Origin: Gemmatimonadaceae bacterium
GTDB taxonomy: Bacteria; Gemmatimonadota; Gemmatimonadetes; Gemmatimonadales; Gemmatimonadaceae
Reading direction: 5' to 3'
DNA length: 34,504 nucleotides
NCBI GenBank assembly: GCA_017881685.1
Contig: JADGQR010000004.1
Location: forward strand, 1-34,504
Shown: positions 1-8,041 of the stretch, one piece after another
How the letters are laid out: each line of letters begins with the position of its first letter
How positions within the stretch are numbered: the stretch's first letter is position 1
The notes under the pieces: generated by a model
What the model saw: only the letters and a program-made list of their open reading frames with translations
Told to the model about the DNA's origin: nothing
Database searches by the model: none
Made by a program: the position numbers and the translations under genes

Positions 1-1274
1 GCCTCGCCCCGGCCGATCATGTCTATGTTCAGCTGTCCCACGATTGAATCTCTTGGCACGGTCGGATGATCCGTGAAGTATTCGGATCCGAAGAGGTCGA
101 GCTCTTCTCCGGTGTGCCACACAAACAACAGCGATCGCTTCGGCTTCACCCGATCACTCGCAAACTTCTCGGCGATTTCGAGCAGTCCAACCGACCCCGA
201 TCCGTCGTCGTCGGCACCATTGTAAATCGAATCGCGACGCGCGGGACGAATGCGATGAAGACTGTCGACGTTAACCTTGATCCGCGCGCGCTCGGCTGCG
301 GTCAGACCGGTTCCAGGAAAATCCGACAGCTCGTGCGTACGAGCCACGTAGATGCGCTCGGCCATCTGATTGAACGCGCGCAGCGAGTCGGCATCGACAG
401 GTCCTTCCCTCCTGATTCCGAGATGATCGTTGTGTGCGCCGAGTGCGACGTATTCTTTGCGGAGAAGCGGGTCGCTGCCGCGTATGATCGCAACGACGTT
501 CCGCGCGGGCGCGTCGACGATCCTGTAGCGAATCTCGCCGGAAAGCGTTTTACCGATTGTTCCCGGATGCGCGTTCTGAATCGGCACTCCGAGAAACGAC
601 GCGACCGATGTGCTCGGCACCGCGAGGGTGAGCTGAGTGACGATTGTGTCGGTTGGCTCGCGCATTTGGGTCGGAGCTTCAGCGATGAGAAGCTTGAGCT
701 GCGGCAGCATGTTCTGCATCGGGACCACGATGAACGCGGCTGCGTCGGGATATCTGCGTGCGATGCCCGGGGTTGGTCCAGCGACGACGACGACTTTTCC
801 CACTGTCATCGACACAGGGATGAGATTCGGCGCATCGAGCGTGTTGCCTGCGTAGACGACCTGCGCGCCGTTGATGGAGCGTGGCGTTCCGCCGACGTAA
901 AGCGGATAGTAGTCGCGCCCGATAGCGAGTGGTGTTCCATCGGCAGAAAGTGCCGACGACATGTCGAGGTGTCGCTTGTAGAGCGGAACCGCCTGAAAGA
1001 AGGTGCCGTTATCGCCCGCGGGGATGAGTCCCATCCGCCGCACTTCGCGCTCGATGTAAGCCGTGCCCTTCAGTCCGCCGGGCTCGCCTGCCTCGCGACC
1101 CATCATCGAATCGTCGGCGAAGATGTAGAGCCTGCTCATTGCATCGGGAGCGGTGATTGCGGAGTGAGTCGGCCGCCCGGTGTACTTCAGCGGAGGTGGC
1201 GACTGTGCTGATGCGACAGTCGACAGCGCAAAGAAAGCCGTAATCGCTAACAGTGTTGGCGAATGCAACATCAT
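1..1274 (-). CDS. M28 family zinc metallopeptidase, secreted (3' end cut by window edge)
   Basis: I translated this from the complement; 424 codons lie in the window and the C-terminus is off the left edge. The N-terminus is a signal peptide (start MMLHSPTLLAI, cleavage near VASAQS), so the enzyme is exported. Further on come ALGAHNDHLG (first zinc His), GADDDGSGSVGLLEIAE (bridging Asp), VWHTGEE (catalytic and metal Glu pair) and NIDMIGRG (metal Asp). These are the ordered metal and catalytic motifs of M28 aminopeptidases, here with a PA-like insert between signal and catalytic domain. The start lies 25 bp after the icd stop on the same strand, so co-transcription with icd is likely. The two adjacent ATGs (1274 and 1271) cannot be told apart. 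The family hydrolyses N-terminal amino acids from peptides; the substrate here is unknown. Confidence 0.9.
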   Translation of the reverse strand, partial: MMLHSPTLLAITAFFALSTVASAQSPPPLKYTGRPTHSAITAPDAMSRLYIFADDSMMGREAGEPGGLKGTAYIEREVRRMGLIPAGDNGTFFQAVPLYKRHLDMSSALSADGTPLAIGRDYYPLYVGGTPRSINGAQVVYAGNTLDAPNLIPVSMTVGKVVVVAGPTPGIARRYPDAAAFIVVPMQNMLPQLKLLIAEAPTQMREPTDTIVTQLTLAVPSTSVASFLGVPIQNAHPGTIGKTLSGEIRYRIVDAPARNVVAIIRGSDPLLRKEYVALGAHNDHLGIRREGPVDADSLRAFNQMAERIYVARTHELSDFPGTGLTAAERARIKVNVDSLHRIRPARRDSIYNGADDDGSGSVGLLEIAEKFASDRVKPKRSLLFVWHTGEELDLFGSEYFTDHPTVPRDSIVGQLNIDMIGRGE

Positions 1275-1299
1275 CGTGTGTGTTTGGGGAGTGCCGGAG

Positions 1300-2745
1300 T
1301 TATTTCTTCGTCCGGCTGAATGCGTCGACTCCGTCGAACTGCTGGAGCTTCTCGACGTGCATCCAAATATGCTCTTCGCCGATCTTCGTCAGGAGCGAAA
1401 GTATTTCGGCATTTGTAAGGTTGTCGTTACGGTCCTGCTTCATGAAGCGGCACCGATACTGATCGACGAGCGTGACTGAGCGATCGTCTTCGACCGGGTA
1501 CACAGTGTTGCCGCGGTTGCCGATCATCTGAAGACTGACCGTTGTTCCCGCGACCACATCCTTCAGTCCTTCTGCCAACTCCGCGGGCTGTAGCGAGCTC
1601 TCGATGAACACATCGATTCCCGTGACGCGTCTCGACTGTGTCTTCACGACCTGCACTTCACTGGTCGCTGCTGGAATCTTTACCGCGCGGAAATCGCGTG
1701 CTCCCTTCGATGTCGATTCGCGGCCAAGGTTGGAGATGATCGCGTCGGCGAATTCGATTGTGCCCGTCGGCTTTGCCGTTCCAGGCATGTCGCCGCTCCG
1801 AATGCCGCTCTCCAGGGTGACGAGAACTGCCTGCTCGATGTCGTCCGCGGCCGCGCCTTCGCCGATGTGACGCAGCATCATCGCCGCGCTGAGAATGATC
1901 GCCGTCGGGTTGGCCAGGTTCTTCCCGGCGATGTCCGGGGCCGAGCCGTGGACTGCTTCGAAGATTGCCGCGCCGTTGCCGATGTTGGCTGACGGCGCGA
2001 ACCCAAGACCTCCGGTGAGGCCCGAAGTCAGGTCGCTGAGGATATCACCGTTCATGTTCGTCGTGACGATCACGTCGAACTGTTCGGGGCGCATCGCGAG
2101 CTGGTGAGCGCAGTTGTCGATGAGGATGTGCTTCGCCTCGATCTCGGGATAGCGCGGCGCGATCTCCTCGAACGTATGCTGAAGCATTCCTTCGGTGAGC
2201 TTCAGGATGTTCGCCTTGGTCGCGCAGTGAACGCGCTTCCGCCCTGCCGCGACGGCGAACTCGAAAGCGAGCTCGACGATCTTCTGACATCCGGTGTGCG
2301 AGATGATCTTCAGTGCCTGCGCGACGCCGGGTGTCTGCATGTACTCGATGCCGGTGTAGAGATCCTCGACATTCTCGCGAACGATGACGATGTCGAGGTT
2401 TCGTCCGGTGAACGGAGTATGGACGCCAGGAAGCTCTCGAACCGGCCGCAGATTTCCGAAAGTCTCGAACAGGGTGCGGAGGGTGACGTTCGCGCTCTTG
2501 TTGCCGTAGCCGATCGGTGTCTCGAGTGGTCCCTTGAGGACGACTTTGGTCTTTTCGATCGATTCGATCGTCTCGCGCGGGACGCCGGTCTCGATTCCTT
2601 TCGCGAAGCAGGAGGCGCCAGCTTGCTGGATGTCGGGGTCGAGGGCGACGCCTGCGGCTTCGACAACCTTTAGAGCTGCTGCTATGACTTCGGGGCCGAT
2701 TCCGTCCCCGGGGATTACCGTGATTTTGCGTGTGTTGAATGGCAT
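1300..2745 (-). CDS. icd: Isocitrate dehydrogenase, long form with C-terminal extension (probably NAD-dependent)
   Basis: This is a 481-residue enzyme converting isocitrate to 2-oxoglutarate and CO2 in the TCA cycle. Seen in order: IPGDGIGPEV (11-20), the substrate-loop Ser84 with Arg90, RENVEDLYTGIEY (123-135; Tyr130), TKANI (Lys177), the metal-binding Asp234/Asp238 in VTTNMNGDILSD, and the adenine-binding loop HGSAPDIAGKNLANP (266-280). At 271-272 the residues are Asp-Ile, the pair associated with NAD+ use; NADP enzymes usually carry Lys-Tyr. The normal fold ends near residue 340. The last ~120 residues form the extra C-terminal domain typical of the Thermus/Rickettsia-type long IDHs. The gene is followed by the M28 peptidase with a 25-bp gap. 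Confidence 0.93.
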   Translation of the reverse strand: MPFNTRKITVIPGDGIGPEVIAAALKVVEAAGVALDPDIQQAGASCFAKGIETGVPRETIESIEKTKVVLKGPLETPIGYGNKSANVTLRTLFETFGNLRPVRELPGVHTPFTGRNLDIVIVRENVEDLYTGIEYMQTPGVAQALKIISHTGCQKIVELAFEFAVAAGRKRVHCATKANILKLTEGMLQHTFEEIAPRYPEIEAKHILIDNCAHQLAMRPEQFDVIVTTNMNGDILSDLTSGLTGGLGFAPSANIGNGAAIFEAVHGSAPDIAGKNLANPTAIILSAAMMLRHIGEGAAADDIEQAVLVTLESGIRSGDMPGTAKPTGTIEFADAIISNLGRESTSKGARDFRAVKIPAATSEVQVVKTQSRRVTGIDVFIESSLQPAELAEGLKDVVAGTTVSLQMIGNRGNTVYPVEDDRSVTLVDQYRCRFMKQDRNDNLTNAEILSLLTKIGEEHIWMHVEKLQQFDGVDAFSRTKK

Positions 2746-2789
2746 GGTCTCAACTTAAACAGGTCATAATGGGTGCCAAACCCGTTGCG

Positions 2790-2818
2790 TTGACCCCTGT
2801 AGGGGGGCGGGTTACTAT
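2790..2818 (+). promoter_or_regulatory. Sigma-70-type promoter of tRNA-Arg
   Basis: The -35 box TTGACC (2790-2795) and the -10 box TACTAT (2813-2818) are separated by exactly 17 bp. Predicted transcription starts near 2825, about 29 nt before the tRNA. The region just after the -10 is GC-rich (GCGGAGGGCGG), as in stringently controlled stable-RNA promoters. Confidence 0.7.
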
Positions 2819-2853
2819 GCGGAGGGCGGTTTCCTCGGGGAAAGTGCCCAATT

Positions 2854-2927
2854 GCGCGCGTAGCTCAGTTGGATAGAGCGTCGGCCTCCGGAGCCGAAGG
2901 TCGTGGGTTCGAGTCCCGCCGCGCGCA
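2854..2927 (+). tRNA. tRNA-Arg (anticodon CCG)
   Basis: A full cloverleaf can be folded by hand. The acceptor arms are GCGCGCG (2854-2860) and CGCGCGC (2920-2926) with discriminator A at 2927. The D stem GCTC/GAGC, anticodon stem TCGGC/GCCGA with loop CTCCGGA (anticodon CCG at 2888-2890), and T stem GTGGG/CCCGC with loop TTCGAGT are all present. The 3' CCA is not encoded. It reads the CGG arginine codon. Confidence 0.95.
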
Positions 2928-2978
2928 TTTCCCTTCTCGATGGCAGCGCCCGGCATAAGCCCTGCCTGAAAAACAGTC

Positions 2979-4145
2979 ATGACCAGACACGGCATCGCGA
3001 AACTGCTCTTCGGAGCATTGCTCATCAGCATCGCAGCATGCGACAATCCCAATATTCCGGGCCTGACCACAGAGCCGCTAACTGTCGCCAGCGGTCTCGA
3101 CCCCCGCTATTCAATTCTGCCGTCGGGAGGCATCGACCGCCTCTACACAGTTCGTCCAAGTGACGCGACGACCCGCCTCCTCGACGCGCGAAAAGCAAAC
3201 GGCGCAATTGTCTGGTCAGTATCGATTCCAGCATGCGAATCCGGCTTCACCTGCATCCCGGTCCTGGACGACGTCGGCAACATCTATCTTACGACGTCGC
3301 AGGGCTTGACCTCGCTCAAGCCCACCGATGGCTCGGTGCGGTGGACGAACAGCACGGCGAAGTTCAGCTGGATCGCCACTGGTACAAACGGGCGCATCTA
3401 CACAATCGACCGTGCCCTCGGAATCCAGTCCGTTTACGCCCTTGATGCAGCGGCCGGATCGATCATATGGAAGACGATTCTTCCAGCAGCCGATGGACTT
3501 CCGCTCGTTGTCGATGAGACTCGTCAGACAGTCTATGTTGGAGGCCGCGGCGGACCAACCGCAATCGATACTCAAACAGGCTCGATCAAGTGGCGAGTAA
3601 TCCACTCGTGCATTGGCGGAGGACACGAAGCGCTGGCGGCTGACGGCACGATCTACGTCACCTGCGACAGCGATTTCACATCGATCCTCTACGCGTACGA
3701 TCCCACCGGCACAGAGAAGTGGCACGCGGACCTCGGCACCGCTGCCGGGACATTTACGCCGCTGATCGACGATTCTGGAAACATCTACGCTTCGAACCCG
3801 AGCTCGGTCATCTCCCTCACTCCGACTGGAACCGTGAACTGGCGACTGACCGGTCTCACACAGAACTTCGTCGAGCCCGCGATCGACACGAACCGGAACG
3901 TCTACGTGATCGCGAAGCTCGCATCGGACGCGGGATGGAATCTGCTCGCTATCAAGGACGGAGTCGTCGCCTCGAACAAGGGAGCGATCGATCCGACGTT
4001 TGCGGGCGCGCTCCTTCTTGCCCCCGATGGACGGCTTTACTTCAACGCAAACGGCAGCCTCCTGAGCTACGCGACCCCTGGTGTGAACGCCGCCGCCGCG
4101 TGGGTGCAGTTCGGCCGGGATTACGCGCGAAGCTCGCGCCGCTGA
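2979..4145 (+). CDS. Lipoprotein with PQQ-like beta-propeller repeats
   Basis: The protein has 388 residues. It begins with a lipoprotein signal: basic n-region, hydrophobic stretch and lipobox SIAAC with Cys21, so it should be lipid-anchored in the envelope. The rest consists of repeated blades ending in the G-x-x-x-W pattern of PQQ/BamB-like propellers, for example KANGAIVWSVSI, PTDGSVRWTN, AAAGSIIWKT, TQTGSIKWRV, PTGTEKWHAD and PTGTVNWRLT. There are no catalytic residues of a quinoprotein dehydrogenase that I can identify, so a scaffold or binding role is more likely than PQQ chemistry. It lies just after the tRNA and ends 37 bp before a secreted amidohydrolase on the same strand. Confidence 0.85.
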   Translation: MTRHGIAKLLFGALLISIAACDNPNIPGLTTEPLTVASGLDPRYSILPSGGIDRLYTVRPSDATTRLLDARKANGAIVWSVSIPACESGFTCIPVLDDVGNIYLTTSQGLTSLKPTDGSVRWTNSTAKFSWIATGTNGRIYTIDRALGIQSVYALDAAAGSIIWKTILPAADGLPLVVDETRQTVYVGGRGGPTAIDTQTGSIKWRVIHSCIGGGHEALAADGTIYVTCDSDFTSILYAYDPTGTEKWHADLGTAAGTFTPLIDDSGNIYASNPSSVISLTPTGTVNWRLTGLTQNFVEPAIDTNRNVYVIAKLASDAGWNLLAIKDGVVASNKGAIDPTFAGALLLAPDGRLYFNANGSLLSYATPGVNAAAAWVQFGRDYARSSRR

Positions 4146-4157
4146 AGATTGCAGACC

Positions 4158-4190
4158 CGTTTCACGCGGGTAGCTTTACCGCGTGAAACG
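4158..4190 (+). promoter_or_regulatory. Perfect 12-bp hairpin enclosing the amidohydrolase GTG start codon
   Basis: CGTTTCACGCGG (4158-4169) is the exact reverse complement of CCGCGTGAAACG (4179-4190). With G4170 bulged, T71-A78 and A72-T77 can add two more pairs around a GCTT loop. The GTG start of the next gene (4183-4185) is inside the right arm. The structure lies 12 bp after the upstream stop codon and is followed only by ATTTCT, so it is a poor terminator and a better candidate for a structure hiding a translation start. Confidence 0.6.
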
Positions 4191-5472
4191 ATTTCTAGTG
4201 GCCGCCGCGACAATCATCTCATCCCTGTCGCTCCAGGCGCAGCAGCCCCAACCATCATCCGTACTCGTTCCCGACGCTGTTTTCGACGGGACGACGCTCA
4301 CTACTCATCGCGGCTGGGTGGTCGTCGTCACCGGCAATTCGATCGCGTACGCGGGTCCTGAAGCAGACGCAAAGCCACCCGCAGGATCGCATCGAATCGA
4401 AATGCCTGGATTGACTCTTCTTCCAGGCCTCATCGACGCGCACGTTCATCTCTTTCTCCATCCGTACAACGAGACACCCTGGAACCAGCAGGTTCTCGAA
4501 GAGCCGCTCGCGCTGCGCATCGCTCGCGCGACTGTTCACGCACGCAACACACTTCTCGCTGGTTTTACCACAGTCCGCGACTTGGGCACCGAGGGCGCCG
4601 GTTACTCCGACGCCGGACTCAAACAGGCGATCAACACGGGAATAATTCCCGGCCCGCGTCTTCTCATCTCATCGAAGGCGATCGTCGCGACAGGTTCATA
4701 CGCACCGTCGCGCACGTCATACGCATACGATACTCCGTTAGGCGCTCAGGAGGCCGACGGACCTGAAATCGTTCATGCGGTGCGCGACCAGATCGGTCAC
4801 GGCGCAGACTGGGTCAAGCTTTACGGCGACTATCGATGGGGTCCAAACGGCGAAGCACGTCCAACGTTTTCAGAAGATGAGATGAAACTCGCCGCTGCGA
4901 CGGCGCATTCATCAGGTAGAGAGATGGCGGTTCACGCAGCTACTGCAGAAGGAATGATGCGCGCGGTCCTGGCGGGAGCAAACACCATTGAACACGGTGA
5001 CGAAGGCACACCCGAAGTTTTCGCTGCGATGGCAAAGGCAGGAATTGCGTACTGTCCCACGCTTGCTGCGACGGAGTCGGTCCAATCGTATCGCGGCTGG
5101 CACAAGGGAACCGACCCGACGCCGACGGCGGTGACTAACAAGCATCGCTCGTTTGACGCAGCTCGTGCCGCGGGTGTCACTTTCTGCAACGGCAGTGATG
5201 CCGGCGTATTCGCACATGGCAACAACGCACTCGAGCTCGAGCTTCTCGCCGAATACGGAATGCCGCCGGCCGAGGTGCTTCGGACTGCGACGTCGACGAC
5301 CGCAAAAGTGCTCGGGATGGATTCGATGATCGGCAGGGTCGCGCCGGGATTGCGCGCAGATCTCATAGCCGTCGCCGGTGACCCGACATCGAACATTTCG
5401 GCCGTACGCCAGGTTCGCTTCGTGATGAAGGATGGCGTCGTCTATCGCAACGACATCGCTCCGTCGAAGTAG
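4183..5472 (+). CDS. Secreted metal-dependent amidohydrolase (imidazolonepropionase/prolidase-like)
   Basis: The protein has 429 residues. The GTG start gives a proper signal peptide (MKRFLVAAATIISSLSLQAQ); the next in-frame GTG would lose its basic end, so 4183 is preferred. Amidohydrolase-superfamily motifs are seen in order: PGLIDAHVHL with His87 and His89, DWVKLYGD carrying the likely carboxylated metal lysine, MAVHAATAEG and NTIEHGDEG with the later metal histidines, and NGSDAGVFAHG with the catalytic Asp. The C-terminal end (GLRADLIAVAGDPTSNI) completes the small beta-sandwich of the family. Members of this secreted branch cleave cyclic amides or Xaa-Pro-type dipeptides; the substrate cannot be told. 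No Shine-Dalgarno is visible, and the start codon lies in a strong hairpin. Confidence 0.88.
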   Translation: MKRFLVAAATIISSLSLQAQQPQPSSVLVPDAVFDGTTLTTHRGWVVVVTGNSIAYAGPEADAKPPAGSHRIEMPGLTLLPGLIDAHVHLFLHPYNETPWNQQVLEEPLALRIARATVHARNTLLAGFTTVRDLGTEGAGYSDAGLKQAINTGIIPGPRLLISSKAIVATGSYAPSRTSYAYDTPLGAQEADGPEIVHAVRDQIGHGADWVKLYGDYRWGPNGEARPTFSEDEMKLAAATAHSSGREMAVHAATAEGMMRAVLAGANTIEHGDEGTPEVFAAMAKAGIAYCPTLAATESVQSYRGWHKGTDPTPTAVTNKHRSFDAARAAGVTFCNGSDAGVFAHGNNALELELLAEYGMPPAEVLRTATSTTAKVLGMDSMIGRVAPGLRADLIAVAGDPTSNISAVRQVRFVMKDGVVYRNDIAPSK

Positions 5473-5473
5473 A

Positions 5474-6766
5474 CTAGAAGTAGAACGAGCCGCTCGCTCC
5501 GTCGAATCGCGGATTCACCACGTTGTTGAAGATCGACCCGAACGTGTACGTGAGGCCTACTCCAACGTAGTAGTTGTATGATGTTGCAAGCTGCCGTCGC
5601 TGGAGCAGAATTTCCTGCTCCGTCGCGCCACTTTTTGCGAGGGAAAGCTGGTCCCTCACCAGCGACAGGGTTCCGAACATGTTGAAGCTGAAGCCTTTAA
5701 ACAGTCGCGCGTTCATCGAATTGAACAGTACCAGGCGACGCTTGCTGAAATCGTCGAGGTAGTTGGCGCCCTGGATCGACCCACTCATGGAGCCCCATGG
5801 CTGCGTCGTGGTGATCGACAAGCTGAGCGATTCGTCCGGCCGGACTTCGTGGGTTTTTTCGAAGATCGTCGTGTCGCGATAGTGGAAGTAATTGATCCCG
5901 GCCGAATACTGGAACGTCAGCTGCTTCCGCGTTGACTGCGAGTACGGAAAAATGTTGTACTCAACGGCGGGAGCGAATCGAAACGACCTCTCCATATTCT
6001 GGTACGTCGAGGAGTTGGTCGAAATCCTCTCGCCCGCCGACCAATGATCCGACACACTCTTGACTGCGAGATGACTCAGTCCATTCGATCGCGAGTAGCT
6101 CGCAAAGTTGGTTCCATCAGAGAAAGTGAATTTGCTCTCTGAATAGTCCAGGTTTACGGAGTTGTTGAACTTCCAGGCTTTTGTGAGCCTGTCGGCAGAG
6201 AATGACGCGCCAAGATTGCTGAAGCGCTGTGAGCTTTCACCATTGAAATAGCCGTTCGCGCGCGTTCTGAAGACCCAGTAATTCCACGGATCGTGCCCCG
6301 GCGTCTCCTTCTTCCCGTCGGTCGACGTGGGTTCGGAATACGACACCTGAAGTCTCTCCGCCGCGGGCGTCCGAGCCAGGTATCTCACGAGACCAAGCTT
6401 GAGAGTGCGCGATATTCCCTTGCGCAGATCGTCTGTCGTTGCCGCCTGTGGTGACACATATCGAAGCGTATCGGAGATCCCTGCAAGATCGCGAAGTCCG
6501 ATGAAGTTGAACGTGTGCTCTGTCCCGCCGCCGCCCGTCGTCTGCGTCGTCACCAGTACGTGCACTGACGCTTCGGATCGCTCTCTCACATAGTCGACAT
6601 AAGGAATTTCAGTGCGCAGAAAGTCGAAATCGCATCCCTGCGTGTTGCAGTCGAGAAATATTCTCAGCGGGCCTTCGGGAGCTGTGGCACGTTGTGCCGT
6701 TGCCGTCGTTGCCGATGACGACAGGCAGAGCAACAAAGCGCACAAAGACAGGAGAATTCTGTTCAA
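5474..6766 (-). CDS. Predicted outer-membrane beta-barrel protein of unknown function
   Basis: The frame is open from 6814, but I choose the TTG at 6766 (430 residues). It is preceded by GAGAGA and begins a clean signal peptide (MNRILLSLCALLLCLSSSA, cleavage near TATAQ). After it comes a small conserved-looking module with two cysteines and acidic residues (LDCNTQGCDFDFLRTEIPYV) followed by VHVLVTTQTTGGGGTEHTFN. From about residue 160 the sequence alternates aromatic and polar residues in beta-strand style and ends in Phe (GSFYF), the usual C-terminal signal for BAM-dependent barrels. I do not recognise the family name or substrate. It is transcribed away from the MCE gene, with 134 bp between the starts. 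Confidence 0.75.
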   Translation of the reverse strand: MNRILLSLCALLLCLSSSATTATAQRATAPEGPLRIFLDCNTQGCDFDFLRTEIPYVDYVRERSEASVHVLVTTQTTGGGGTEHTFNFIGLRDLAGISDTLRYVSPQAATTDDLRKGISRTLKLGLVRYLARTPAAERLQVSYSEPTSTDGKKETPGHDPWNYWVFRTRANGYFNGESSQRFSNLGASFSADRLTKAWKFNNSVNLDYSESKFTFSDGTNFASYSRSNGLSHLAVKSVSDHWSAGERISTNSSTYQNMERSFRFAPAVEYNIFPYSQSTRKQLTFQYSAGINYFHYRDTTIFEKTHEVRPDESLSLSITTTQPWGSMSGSIQGANYLDDFSKRRLVLFNSMNARLFKGFSFNMFGTLSLVRDQLSLAKSGATEQEILLQRRQLATSYNYYVGVGLTYTFGSIFNNVVNPRFDGASGSFYF

Positions 6767-6900
6767 GTGGTCTCTCGCAGGTGTGAGGGCACATGCCAAG
6801 GCGCTCGCGAACATATGTCCAGACCCCCGAACCTCATAATTACGTTTTCATTAAGACGGGCTATCTGCCGGACCAGCCGTGAGGCGATAGCTTTCTCGCC

Positions 6901-7845
6901 ATGCCACGGAAGTATCGCTGGAGCGAGCTGAAGGTTGGACTGATATCGGGTGCCGTAATCATCGGCCTCGCCGCAGGCATTCTGCTGTTCGCTCGCGTTG
7001 GCGCGCTTCATGGCGAACGCAGCCAGCTCATTGTGCTGACTGACCACGCGCCCGGAGTTCTGCCTGGAACAGAGGTATGGCTCGCCGGCGAGAAGATCGG
7101 CTTGGTGAAAAAGATCTCGTTCCGGCCCGTCTCCGCCGACACGTCGCGCCGGGTGAGCATCGAGACAGAGATTCTCTCGCAGTTCATGCCGCAGGTTCGC
7201 AAGAATGCGCACGCTGACATCAGACCTGGCGGCAATCTCATCGGTAGCCCGATCGTCTACATCGCATCGGGCACACTGAATATGCCGCCGGCACGAAACG
7301 GCGACACGATCGTCACGAAATCCGTCGGCGTGATAAAGGACGTTGGAGAAAATGTCACTCAGCTTGTCGCGCGGCTCACCGTTCTCACCGATTCCGGAAG
7401 CAAGGCTCTGTCACTGCTCAACTCGGAGGCCGGAGCGGCCGGCGCTTTCACGCGCCGCGGCTTGCCTCGAATCGCAAGCGTCACCGGCACACTCTCGTCT
7501 CTGTTGAGCAAGGCAAGCACAGGCAAGGGCAGCGTCGGCCTCATCGCGCGTGGCGATCTCGGCGCGAAGTTTCGAGCAATAACCGCTTCGAAAGACTCGA
7601 TCACGCGGATGATGACGAGCGGCAGCGGCAACCTCGGCCGCTTTCATCGAGACTCAACTCTCGGACCGACAATCGCACGACTTCGGTCAGAGGTTGATTC
7701 CCTGCGCGGAATGATGGGGAACAAGATTGGAGGGATCGGTCGGCTCCAATCCGATTCCACGCTTGCAGGCGAGATGTCAAAAGTTCGAGCCCAGCTCGAT
7801 TCGCTCATGAAGGATGTCAAGAAACATCCTCGTAAATACCTCTAG
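6901..7845 (+). CDS. MlaD/MCE-domain protein
   Basis: The protein has 314 residues. One N-terminal transmembrane helix (about 12-31, GLISGAVIIGLAAGILLFA) is followed by an MCE domain: HAPGVLPGTEVWLAGEKIG, ISFRPVS, IETEILSQFMPQVRKNAHADIR and GGNLIGSPIVYIASGT. The C-terminal third has two similar units (GRFHRDSTLGPTIARLRSE and GRLQSDSTLAGEMSKVRAQ), each followed by DSL, then KKHPRKYL, a pattern seen in MlaD-like proteins. MCE proteins form hexameric rings that carry phospholipids between inner and outer membrane. The usual partner genes (MlaE permease, MlaF ATPase) are not next to it, so it must use partners encoded elsewhere. Confidence 0.88.
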   Translation: MPRKYRWSELKVGLISGAVIIGLAAGILLFARVGALHGERSQLIVLTDHAPGVLPGTEVWLAGEKIGLVKKISFRPVSADTSRRVSIETEILSQFMPQVRKNAHADIRPGGNLIGSPIVYIASGTLNMPPARNGDTIVTKSVGVIKDVGENVTQLVARLTVLTDSGSKALSLLNSEAGAAGAFTRRGLPRIASVTGTLSSLLSKASTGKGSVGLIARGDLGAKFRAITASKDSITRMMTSGSGNLGRFHRDSTLGPTIARLRSEVDSLRGMMGNKIGGIGRLQSDSTLAGEMSKVRAQLDSLMKDVKKHPRKYL

Positions 7846-8041
7846 ACTCAAACGCATTCACGCGGCGCTTGACCGGGTTTCAGGCCACCGTTAGGTTCGC
7901 ACACATACGGCTTCGGCCGCCCCCCAACATTTCGACATCGAAGAGCGCCTCTCCGGCGATTCAGGTCCTCCCCCCAGAATACTTGTCCGCGACAGCGGCT
8001 AACGTCCTTTCCCCGAAGCACCCGCTTCAAGATCACGCAAA
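7846..8041 (+). other. Untranslated leader region upstream of rho
   Basis: These 196 bp hold no convincing gene. The plus strand is C-rich in parts (GGCCGCCCCCCAAC near 7916-7929; GGTCCTCCCCCCAGA near 7964-7978). In many bacteria rho represses itself through Rho-dependent termination in its leader; unstructured C-rich RNA would fit, but that is inference. No intrinsic terminator is visible after the MCE gene. Confidence 0.35.

Noticed and set aside
66-1211. 381-codon open frame on the plus strand
   Set aside because: It is antisense to the M28 peptidase, whose metal motifs are clear on the minus strand; the plus-strand protein is Arg/Asp/Cys-rich and matches no family pattern.
4158-4190. Ordinary terminator of the PQQ-propeller gene
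   Set aside because: There is no T-tract (only ATTTCT) and the next gene's start codon is inside the stem; a terminator here would leave that gene without a leader.
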